NCBI RefSeq assembly: GCF_001427635.1
Contig: NZ_LMHA01000003.1
Span: 248,001-312,000, forward strand
From: Pseudoxanthomonas sp. Root65
GTDB taxonomy: Bacteria > Pseudomonadota > Gammaproteobacteria > Xanthomonadales > Xanthomonadaceae
Direction of reading: 5' to 3'
Length of the DNA: 64,000 bases
A program made the position numbers and the translations under genes. The notes under the pieces are model-generated. The model saw only the letters and a list, made by a program, of their open reading frames with translations, was not told the DNA's origin and did no database searches. Of this stretch, positions 56,893 through 64,000 are shown piece by piece. The number at the start of each line of letters is the position of its first letter. Position 1 is the stretch's first letter.

Positions 56893-57900
56893 TCAGGCGC
56901 GGGCCGCGCTTTTCGGACCGAACAGTTCGACCGCGTACGCCGCCGCACCCAGCAGGCCCGGCCGCGGATGCATGTTCGCGAGCGTCGGCACGCGTCCCAT
57001 CGCTGGCGAGAAGCGGCCTTTGTGTTCGAAGCGCTGGCGGAAACCCGAATGCTGCAGCGACGTGAGCAGCTTCGGCACCAGCCCGCCGGTGAGGAACACG
57101 CCGTCCCAGGCACCTGTGGTCAGTACCAGGTCGCCGGCGATCGCGCCGAACACCGCACAGAACACATCCAGCGTGCGCACGCAGCGCGGATCGCCGGCGG
57201 CGGCGCGTGCGGTGACGTCCTTCGGTTCGATCGGACCGCCCGGGTCCTCGCCCGCGATCTCGCTGAGCGCGCGGTACAGGTTCACCAGGCCCGGGCCGCA
57301 GATCAGGCGTTCGTTGGAGACACGGCCGAACTGGGCCGACAGGATGTCGAGGATGCGGATTTCTTCCGGCGTGCCGGGCGGAAAGCTGACATGGCCGCCT
57401 TCGGTTTCCAGCGGATACGCGCGGCCGTCGCGGATCACCAGCGCGGCCACGCCCAGACCCGTGCCGGGACCGATCACGGCATACGTGCGCGGCACCGACA
57501 GCGGTGCCGGCGTCCATTGCGCGCCGCCGATCGCGACCACGTCGCGCGGCGTCAGCAGCGACACGGCCATCGCCTGCGCGGCGAAATCGTTGACCAGCTT
57601 CAGACCCTGGAAACCGAGCGCCTGCCGCGTGCGGTTGACCGAAATGACCCACGGATGGTTGGTGATGCGGGCTTCGTCGCCATCGACACGGCCGGCAACG
57701 GCAAAGACGCCGTTCTGTGCGGTGGCCCCGGTCTCGTCCAGGTAATGCTGCGCGGCATCGGCAAGCGACGGGAAATCGGCCACCACGAATTCGCGCACGC
57801 TCTCGTCCAGCAACGGCACGCTGGCGGAGGCGTCGGCCAGCGCGAAGCGCGCATTGGTGCCACCGATGTCGGCAAGGAGGACGCGATCGGTGCTGCTCAT
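56893..57900 (-). CDS. glk: Glucokinase
   Basis: A 335-residue ROK/Glk-type hexokinase that phosphorylates free glucose released by beta-glucosidases. The N-terminal ATP-binding motif LLADIGGTNARFALAD is clear, with VNDFAAQAMAV and TYAVIGPGTGLGVAAL following; the glucose site EGGHVSF is present. The ATG at 57900 gives the standard N-terminus. The stop lies 233 bp upstream of edd; pgl and zwf are not in the window. A LacI-type operator is located about 290 bp upstream, beside the divergent ATPase gene. Confidence 0.95.
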   Translation of the reverse strand: MSSTDRVLLADIGGTNARFALADASASVPLLDESVREFVVADFPSLADAAQHYLDETGATAQNGVFAVAGRVDGDEARITNHPWVISVNRTRQALGFQGLKLVNDFAAQAMAVSLLTPRDVVAIGGAQWTPAPLSVPRTYAVIGPGTGLGVAALVIRDGRAYPLETEGGHVSFPPGTPEEIRILDILSAQFGRVSNERLICGPGLVNLYRALSEIAGEDPGGPIEPKDVTARAAAGDPRCVRTLDVFCAVFGAIAGDLVLTTGAWDGVFLTGGLVPKLLTSLQHSGFRQRFEHKGRFSPAMGRVPTLANMHPRPGLLGAAAYAVELFGPKSAARA

Positions 57901-58326
57901 GCGGCAAACATCCTGTTCGATGCGGGGTGGCTTCCAAAACGGGTCCGCTGCATTCGCCTGGTCGATCCTGTGCTGCCGGGAAGGGGCCACATCGCGTGGG
58001 CGGCGCATGATAGCGCGCACCTGCGCGGCCGGTGCGCAGGCGCGCACGAACGCGCGCCATCCGTATACGTATGCGCGGTTTCGCGATGGACGTGTGCGAT
58101 GGCGGATCTGCGGAGACGCGAGTGGGACATGGACGGCGAAGGGAAGCGAAGGGCCCGGGCCACGTGCGCACGCTGTCCGCTTGCGTGGTGAAAACGGTTA
58201 CATGGCAGAATAGCGCAACTTCCCGCACGGCGGAACGGGAGGCCGGGTGCATCGCCCACGCGGGCAGGCCCGTACCGGGAGGGCCGGGCCGCCGCGAACA
58301 ATCACGGGCGTCGCCCGACCGGAGCA
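57901..58326. other. Divergent spacer between glk and the ABC ATPase
   Basis: A 426-bp spacer with no gene I can support. It contains the LacI-type operator at 58189-58202, followed by a possible -10 (CAGAAT, 58206) for the ATPase gene, and an AT-rich patch with CGTATACGTATGCG near 58062. The upstream in-frame extension of glk through this region has no recognisable protein features. Confidence 0.55.
58189..58202. promoter_or_regulatory. LacI-type operator upstream of the ABC ATPase
   Basis: TGAAAACGGTTACA is identical to the lacI-promoter operator at 40645. It lies 125 bp before the ATPase start and about 290 bp from glk. It links the ATPase to the carbohydrate regulon 12 kb away. Confidence 0.78.
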
Positions 58327-59412
58327 ATGATGGCCAGTGTCCAACTCGACCGCGTGCGCAAGGTGTACGACAACGGCCAGGTGGCCGTGCACGGGGCCAG
58401 TTTCGAGATCGCCGACGGCGAGCTCATGGTGCTGGTCGGTCCGTCCGGCTGCGGCAAGTCCACGCTGCTGCGGATGATCGCCGGCTTGGAGGAGATCTCC
58501 GAAGGCAATCTGCTGATCGGCGAGCGGCGCGTCAACGACGTGGCGCCGAAAGACCGCGACATCGCCATGGTGTTCCAGAGTTACGCGCTGTACCCGCACA
58601 TGACGGTGGCCGAGAACCTCGCCTTCGGGTTGAAGCTGCGCGGGGTGCCGCGCGCCGAGATCGACCGGCGCGTCCGCGATGCGGCGGAGACGCTGGGCAT
58701 GACCGACATGCTGGGCAAGCTGCCGCGCGAGATGTCCGGCGGACAACGCCAGCGCGTGGCGCTGGGCCGGGCGCTGGTACGCGAGCCGTCGGTGTTCCTG
58801 CTCGACGAACCGCTGTCGAACCTGGATGCCAAGCTGCGCCATTCCGTGCGCACCGAGATCGGCCGCCTGCATCGCAAGCTCGGCGCGACGATGATCTACG
58901 TGACCCACGACCAGGTGGAAGCGATGACGCTGGGGCAGCGGATCGTGGTGCTGAAGGACGGCGAGATCCAGCAGATCGACACGCCGATGGCGCTGTACGA
59001 GAAGCCGGCCAACCTGTTCGTCGCCGGCTTCCTTGGCAGCCCGGCGATGAACGTGCTGCACGGCATGCTGCAACAGGCCGACGGCCTGCACCTGGCGCTG
59101 GACAGTGGTGGGCAGATCCCGCTGGGCCATGCGGCGGTCCCGGAGGCGTGGATCGGGCGACGCATCGCCCTGGGCATCCGTCCGGAACACCTGCAGCCTG
59201 CCGGCATTGGCAAGCTCGCATTCGAGGCGCATGTCGACCTGATCGAGCCGGTCGGCAACGAAGTCTTCGTCAACCTGCGCTTCGTCGGTCAGCCGCTGGT
59301 GGCACGCATGCCGCCGCAGGTGTTGCCGGAGCCGGGGCAGGGCCTGCGCGTCACGGTCGAGAACGCGGCGCTGCACTGCTTCGATCCGGACAGTGGCCTG
59401 CGCATCGGCTGA
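58327..59412 (+). CDS. ugpC: Sugar ABC transporter ATP-binding protein, MalK/UgpC type
   Basis: A 361-residue ATPase of the CUT1 class. Walker A GPSGCGKST, signature MSGGQRQRV, Walker B VFLLDEPLSNLD and the His loop VTHDQVEAM are intact, and a C-terminal TOBE domain starts near residue 240 (FLGSPAMNVLHGM). Such ATPases serve several sugar importers. Here it stands alone, and it carries the same operator as the binding-protein/permease operon at 46.7-49.6 kb, which lacks an ATPase, so the two probably work together. Start could be either of two adjacent ATG codons. Confidence 0.93.
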   Translation: MMASVQLDRVRKVYDNGQVAVHGASFEIADGELMVLVGPSGCGKSTLLRMIAGLEEISEGNLLIGERRVNDVAPKDRDIAMVFQSYALYPHMTVAENLAFGLKLRGVPRAEIDRRVRDAAETLGMTDMLGKLPREMSGGQRQRVALGRALVREPSVFLLDEPLSNLDAKLRHSVRTEIGRLHRKLGATMIYVTHDQVEAMTLGQRIVVLKDGEIQQIDTPMALYEKPANLFVAGFLGSPAMNVLHGMLQQADGLHLALDSGGQIPLGHAAVPEAWIGRRIALGIRPEHLQPAGIGKLAFEAHVDLIEPVGNEVFVNLRFVGQPLVARMPPQVLPEPGQGLRVTVENAALHCFDPDSGLRIG

Positions 59413-59438
59413 GGTCGTCCGAGACGACAGAAAAAAAG

Positions 59439-59464
59439 AAAAGGGAGGCCACGGCCTCCCTTTT
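59439..59464. terminator. Bidirectional terminator between ABC ATPase and tyrB
   Basis: AAAAGGGAGGCC and GGCCTCCCTTTT form a 12-bp stem with a 2-nt loop (inner pairs probably open), with A residues on one side and TTTT on the other, so it can end both convergent transcripts. Confidence 0.8.
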
Positions 59465-59487
59465 CCTGTACCCGATGACGGTGCAGG

Positions 59488-60690
59488 TCAGCCGCGGCTG
59501 ACCGTGCGTACCGCGTCGGCCACGTAGCCGAGGTTCTGCTGGTTCAACGCGGCCACGCAGATGCGGCCGGTACCGACCGCATAGATGCCGAACTCGTCGC
59601 GCAACCGGTCCACCTGCGCCTTGCTGAGGCCGGAATACGAGAACATGCCGGCCTGCTGCTGGATGAAGGCGAACTCCGGCGCGCCGAGGGCGGCCAGCTT
59701 GTCCACCAGGCCGGCACGCAGGGCGTGGATGCGCTCGCGCATACCGCCCAGTTCGCTTTCCCACAGCGCACGCAGTTCGCTGCTCGCCAACACCCCGGCG
59801 ACCAGCGCGGCCCCGTGCGTGGACGGGCTGGAGTAGATGGTGCGGATGATGCGCTTGACCTGCGACTGCACTGCCTTGGTCGCGCTGGCGTCCGGACCGA
59901 CCACCGACAGCGCGCCGACGCGCTCGCCGTAGAGCGAGAACGACTTGGAGTACGAATTGGCGACGATGAAGGCGTCGATCCCGGCCTCGGCGACGATGCG
60001 CACCGCGGCGCCGTCCTCGACGATGCCCTGATCGAAGCCCTGATAGGCCATGTCGATGAAGGGGAACAGCCCGCGGTCCTTCATCAGCGCGGCCACCTGC
60101 GTCCACTGCGCGACCGTCAGGTCGGCGCCGGTGGGGTTGTGGCAGCAGGCATGCAGCAGCACCACGGTGCCGGGCTTCAGCTGGCCGAGGTCGGCAAGCA
60201 TGCCGCCGAAGTCCAGGCCATGGGTGGCGGCGTCGAAATAGGTGTAGTCGACGATGTCGAACCCGGCCGCGCCGAACACCGCGCGATGGTTCTCCCAGCT
60301 CGGGTTGCTGATGGCGATGGTGGCGTGCGGCAGCAGCTTCTTCAGCAGGTCCGCGCCCACGCGCAGCGCGCCGCTGCCGCCGACGGTCTGGGTGGTGGCC
60401 ACGCGGCCGGCGGCGACCAGCTCAGAGTCCTTGCCGAACACCAGCTCGCGGGTGGCGGCGTCGTACGCGGCCAGGCCGTCGATCGGCAGGTAGCCGCGCG
60501 GTTGGCCGGCGGCGGCGAGCGCCTGTTCCACTTGGCGGACGCAGTCGAGCAGGGGAATGCGGCCCTGTTCGTCGTAATAGATGCCGACGCCCAGATTGAC
60601 CTTCTGGGTACGGGGATCGGCGTTGTACGCCTCGGTCAGCCCCAGGATGGGGTCGCCGGGCACCAGGTCGACAGATGCAAAAAGAGACAC
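59488..60690 (-). CDS. tyrB: Aromatic/aspartate aminotransferase, class I
   Basis: A 400-residue PLP enzyme. The PLP-binding Lys is in NSYSKSFSLYGERVG, and the Asp of IDMAYQGFDQG and the substrate motifs of class I aspartate/aromatic aminotransferases (NLGVGIYYDEQG, CCHNPTGADL, HGAALVAGVLAS) are visible. It would transaminate tyrosine, phenylalanine or aspartate with 2-oxoglutarate. TyrB and AspC are hard to separate on sequence alone. It is transcribed away from smc. Confidence 0.9.
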   Translation of the reverse strand: MSLFASVDLVPGDPILGLTEAYNADPRTQKVNLGVGIYYDEQGRIPLLDCVRQVEQALAAAGQPRGYLPIDGLAAYDAATRELVFGKDSELVAAGRVATTQTVGGSGALRVGADLLKKLLPHATIAISNPSWENHRAVFGAAGFDIVDYTYFDAATHGLDFGGMLADLGQLKPGTVVLLHACCHNPTGADLTVAQWTQVAALMKDRGLFPFIDMAYQGFDQGIVEDGAAVRIVAEAGIDAFIVANSYSKSFSLYGERVGALSVVGPDASATKAVQSQVKRIIRTIYSSPSTHGAALVAGVLASSELRALWESELGGMRERIHALRAGLVDKLAALGAPEFAFIQQQAGMFSYSGLSKAQVDRLRDEFGIYAVGTGRICVAALNQQNLGYVADAVRTVSRG

Positions 60691-60965
60691 GGAGTGGGGA
60701 CCGTTGATGGGTGAGGGAGGGGGGTGAAGCCGCCCGCGATGCTAACAGGCGCACGCCTGCTCCGTACGCCCGTGGCGCGTCGGCGTACGGCGCCCGCAGG
60801 CCCGGGCATCGCGTGACAGGGGCGGCTATACTCATCCGTTGGCGTGCCCGATGGCAGGCCGGATTGCCGGACAATCAACAACTTGGCAGTCGAAGCTGAT
60901 CCCACTTCACACTTGCGGCAGCGCGTCGGACCGGTCCGGTCGCGGTGCCCGGAAGACACCGTCGC

Positions 60966-63900
60966 ATGCGCCTTTCCACCATCAAGCTGTCCGGCTTCAA
61001 GTCGTTCGTCGATCCCACCGTGCTGCACCTGCCGACCAACATGACCGGCGTGGTCGGACCGAACGGCTGCGGCAAGTCGAACATTATCGACGCCGTGCGC
61101 TGGGTGATGGGCGAGAGTTCGGCCAGCCGCCTGCGCGGCGACTCGCTGACCGACGTGATCTTCTCCGGCTCCGCGGCGCGCAAGCCGGTGTCGCAGGCCT
61201 CGGTCGAGCTGATCTTCGACAACAGCGACCACACCATCAGCGGCGAGTTCGCCGCCTTCAACGAAATCTCGGTCCGGCGCCTGGTCAGCCGCGACGGCCA
61301 GAGCAACTACTACCTCAACGGCACCAAGTGCCGCCGCCGCGACATCACCGACCTGTTCCTCGGTACCGGCCTGGGCCCGCGCAGTTACTCGATCATCGAG
61401 CAGGGCATGATCAGCCAGATCATCGAGGCCCGCCCGGAAGACCTGCGCGTGTACCTGGAGGAGGCCGCCGGCATCTCCAAGTACAAGGAGCGGCGCAAGG
61501 AGACCGAAACCCGCATCCGCCACACCCGCGAGAACCTCGACCGCCTCAACGACCTGCGCGAGGAGATCGGCAAGCAGCTCGAACACCTCAAGCGCCAGGC
61601 CAAGCAGGCGGAGCAGTACAAGGCCTTGCAGGAAGAGCGCCGCATCAAGGACGCCGAGTGGAAGGCGCTGGAGTACCGCGGCCTGGACGGCAAGCTGCAG
61701 GGCCTGCGCGAGGCGCTGTCGCAGGAAGAGACCAGGCTGCAGCAGTTGATCGCCGAGCAGCGCGAAGCCGAACGCCTGCTGGAAACCGACCGCGTGCGCC
61801 GCGAGGAAGCCGCCGACGCCCTCAACAAGGCCCAGGGCGAGGTCTACCAGGTCGGCAGCACGCTGGCCCGCATCGAACAGCAGATCCAGCACCAGCGCGA
61901 GCTGGGCGACCGCCTCAAGCGCGCGCGCGACGAAGCCCACAACGCCCTGCAGGAACTCGGCCAGCACATCAGCGGTGACGAAACCCGCCTGAACGTGCTG
62001 CGCGAATCCGTCGCCGACGCCGAACCGCAGCTGGAGCAGTTGCGCGAAGACGACGTGTTCCGCCAGGACGCGCTGCGCGAGGCCGAGGCTGCGCTGGCCG
62101 ACTGGCAGCAGCGCTGGGAAGCCCACAGCCGCGAATCGGCGGAAGCCTCGCGCGCCGGCGACGTCGAACGCACCCGCGTGGATTACCTCGACCGCCAGTC
62201 GCTGGAAGCCGAGCGCCGTCGCGAGGCGCTGGCCAACGAGCGCCTCGGGCTAGACCTGGACGCGCTGGCGTCCGCGTTCGAGCAACTGCAGATGCAGCAC
62301 GACACGCAGAAGGAATCGCTGGACACGCTGGCGGAACAGGTCGAGGCGCGCAAGCAGGGCGCCGCCGACGTGCAGGAACAGCAGCGTGGCACCCAGACCG
62401 AGCTGTCCGACGTGCGCAAGCGCGCGCAGGAAGCCCGCGGCCGACTGTCCTCGCTGGAAACCCTGCAGCACGCCGCGCTGGGCCAGGAGCAGGGCGCCGC
62501 CATGACCTGGCTGAAGGCGCGTGGGCTGGACAACGCCGCGCGCGTCGGCGAGAAGCTGACCGTCGAGCCGGGCTGGGAGAACGCCGTTGAAGGCGCGCTC
62601 GGCCAGCTGATCGAAGGCGTGCTGGTCGATGCGCCGGAAGCGCTGGTCGACGCGCTGGGTGAACTCGGCGACGGCCGCATCGCGCTGGTGTCGGACGAGC
62701 GCAGCGATGTCGCGTTCGCACCCACCTCGCTGGCGGCCAAGGTGCAGGGTCCGGCGGCGATCCGTCGCCTGCTGGCCCGCCTGCACGTGGCCGAGGACCT
62801 TGCCGAAGCCCGCCGCCTGCAATTGCAACTGGGCGACGGCGATTCCGTCATCACCCGCAACGGCGAACGCCTCGGTGCAGGCTGGGTGCGCGTGCTGCGC
62901 TCCGGTGCGGCCAAGCAGGGCGCGCTGCTGCGCGAGCGCGAGATCCAGTCGCTGCGCGGCGAAATCGAAACCCTGCAGGCGCGCGAAGCCGAGCTGGAAG
63001 AGCGCCTGGCCCACCTGCGTGACCAGTTGTTGGCCGCCGAACAGCAGCGCGAGGACGCCCAGCGCACGCTGTACATGGCGCACCGCGGCGTGTCCGAACT
63101 GGCCGGCCAGCTGCAGAGCCAGCAGGGCAAGGTGGAGGCCACCCGCACCCGCCTGGAACGCATCGACGGCGAGATCGCCCAGTTGGTCGAAACCCTCGAC
63201 GCCAGCCGCGAGCAGGCGCGCGAAGCGCGCAGCAAGCTGGAAGACGCCGTTTCCCGCATGGGCGACCTGGAGTCCGCACGACAGGCGCTGGAAGGCGAGC
63301 GCCGCCAGTTGGTCGATGCCCGCGACCAGGCCCGCGAAGCCGCGCGCAGCTCACGCGATACCGCGCATGCGCTGGCGCTGACGCTGGAGTCGCAGCGCGC
63401 GCAGATCGTCTCGCTGAGCCAGGCGCTGGACCGCATGGGTGGCCAGCGCGGCCAGCTCGATTCGCGCCTGGAAGAACTCACCCTGCAGCTGAGCGAAGGC
63501 GATTCGCCGGTGCAGGAACTGGAAAGCCAGCGCCAGGCCGCGCTGGAACACCGCGTCACCGCCGACCGCCAACTGGCCGAGGCGCGTTCGCTGCTGGAAG
63601 GCATCGACAACGAACTGCGCCAGTACGAACAGACCCGCCAGCAACGCGACGAACAGGCCGTGGCCCAGCGCGAGCGCATCTCGCAGCGCAAGCTCGACCA
63701 GCAGGCGCTGGCACTGAAGGCCGAGCAGCTGTCCGAGGCCGTCGTTGCCGGCGGCTTCGTGCTGGATGACGTCATCAACACGCTGCCCGACGTGGCCGAC
63801 ATCCGCGAATGGGAGCAGGCCGTCACCCAGATCGATGGCCGCATGCGCCGGCTGGAGCCGGTCAACCTGGCCGCCATCCACGAGTACGGCGAAGCCAGCC

Positions 63901-64000
63901 AGCGTTCGGAGTACCTGGACGCGCAGAACGTCGATCTGACCACCGCGCTGGAAACACTGGAAGAAGCCATCCGCAAGATCGACCGCGAGACCCGCGGTCG
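60966..64000 (+). CDS. smc: Chromosome segregation protein Smc, 5' part
   Basis: The first 1011 codons of the condensin ATPase, running off the right edge of the window. The N-terminal head begins MRLSTIKLSGFKSFVD and has Walker A GPNGCGKSN within the first 40 residues; a long coiled-coil arm and a hinge region follow (around residues 500-640, with EGVLVDAPEALVDALGE). The signature motif and C-terminal head are not visible. With ScpA and ScpB, encoded 24 kb upstream, it would compact and segregate the chromosome. ATG 60966 fits the family start; the upstream ribosome site is weak (GGAAG 14 bp before). Confidence 0.95.
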   Translation, partial: MRLSTIKLSGFKSFVDPTVLHLPTNMTGVVGPNGCGKSNIIDAVRWVMGESSASRLRGDSLTDVIFSGSAARKPVSQASVELIFDNSDHTISGEFAAFNEISVRRLVSRDGQSNYYLNGTKCRRRDITDLFLGTGLGPRSYSIIEQGMISQIIEARPEDLRVYLEEAAGISKYKERRKETETRIRHTRENLDRLNDLREEIGKQLEHLKRQAKQAEQYKALQEERRIKDAEWKALEYRGLDGKLQGLREALSQEETRLQQLIAEQREAERLLETDRVRREEAADALNKAQGEVYQVGSTLARIEQQIQHQRELGDRLKRARDEAHNALQELGQHISGDETRLNVLRESVADAEPQLEQLREDDVFRQDALREAEAALADWQQRWEAHSRESAEASRAGDVERTRVDYLDRQSLEAERRREALANERLGLDLDALASAFEQLQMQHDTQKESLDTLAEQVEARKQGAADVQEQQRGTQTELSDVRKRAQEARGRLSSLETLQHAALGQEQGAAMTWLKARGLDNAARVGEKLTVEPGWENAVEGALGQLIEGVLVDAPEALVDALGELGDGRIALVSDERSDVAFAPTSLAAKVQGPAAIRRLLARLHVAEDLAEARRLQLQLGDGDSVITRNGERLGAGWVRVLRSGAAKQGALLREREIQSLRGEIETLQAREAELEERLAHLRDQLLAAEQQREDAQRTLYMAHRGVSELAGQLQSQQGKVEATRTRLERIDGEIAQLVETLDASREQAREARSKLEDAVSRMGDLESARQALEGERRQLVDARDQAREAARSSRDTAHALALTLESQRAQIVSLSQALDRMGGQRGQLDSRLEELTLQLSEGDSPVQELESQRQAALEHRVTADRQLAEARSLLEGIDNELRQYEQTRQQRDEQAVAQRERISQRKLDQQALALKAEQLSEAVVAGGFVLDDVINTLPDVADIREWEQAVTQIDGRMRRLEPVNLAAIHEYGEASQRSEYLDAQNVDLTTALETLEEAIRKIDRETRG

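Noticed and set aside
56660..58327. The long upstream extension of the edd frame (to 58327)
   Set aside because: It overlaps glk in another frame; MSLHPR at 56659 is the normal edd start.

Overview
This 64 kb window is GC-rich, gene-dense bacterial chromosome. It looks like a member of the Xanthomonadaceae/Lysobacteraceae, perhaps Pseudoxanthomonas-like. The reasons are the gene order (exbBD-msbA-lpxK-kdsB, uvrC-pgsA-tRNAs, edd-eda-glk), a GyrA with Gln at position 83, GTAGGAGCG-type REP hairpins, and a large CarboxypepD_reg-type TonB receptor next to a LacI regulator. The genus is an inference. I see no prophage, insertion sequence, CRISPR array or conjugative module.

Region 1 (1-11.2 kb) is core envelope and repair. 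It starts with the end of an exbB/tolQ gene, then exbD, msbA, lpxK, kdsB, a low-molecular-weight tyrosine phosphatase, an NHL-repeat protein, uvrC and pgsA, mostly joined by 4-nt stop/start overlaps. Four tRNAs follow (Gly-GCC, Cys-GCA, an identical Gly-GCC, Leu-TAA). The pgsA stop codon lies inside the first tRNA. After them come a small DUF3149-like protein, a single-chain glutamate-synthase-like flavoprotein and tRNA-Val(CAC).

Region 2 (11.4-37.3 kb) holds gyrA, an alpha-2-macroglobulin/pbpC pair, a peroxiredoxin, hsp20 and cbpA, a divergent Dcp peptidase and amidohydrolase, a glutathione peroxidase, a TlpA-like thioredoxin, ferredoxin-NADP reductase, an FAD oxidoreductase, and rluB-scpB-scpA on the minus strand. 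A cluster of DnaA-box-like sequences lies between cbpA and dcp.

Region 3 (37.6-59.4 kb) starts with yciI and bolA and is then mainly carbohydrate use. It contains a GH3 beta-glucosidase, a LacI repressor, a TonB receptor, a glycoamylase-like (GH144-type) lipoprotein, an ABC sugar importer (binding protein plus two permeases, no ATPase), a discoidin/six-hairpin glycosidase, the Entner-Doudoroff genes eda and edd, glucokinase, and a separate MalK/UgpC-type ATPase. Five near-identical 14-bp operators (TGWAAWCGNTTACA) precede bglX, lacI, the TonB receptor, the glycoamylase operon and the distant ATPase. The simplest reading is one LacI-controlled regulon for taking up a glucan oligosaccharide, cutting it to glucose and feeding it through Glk; eda, edd and glk lie alongside, but no operator is seen directly upstream of edd or eda.

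Region 4 (59.4-64 kb) has an aromatic/aspartate aminotransferase and the 5' part of smc, whose partners scpA and scpB lie about 24 kb upstream. Intergenic spaces carry several families of hairpin repeats, and some of them run into coding ends or starts.
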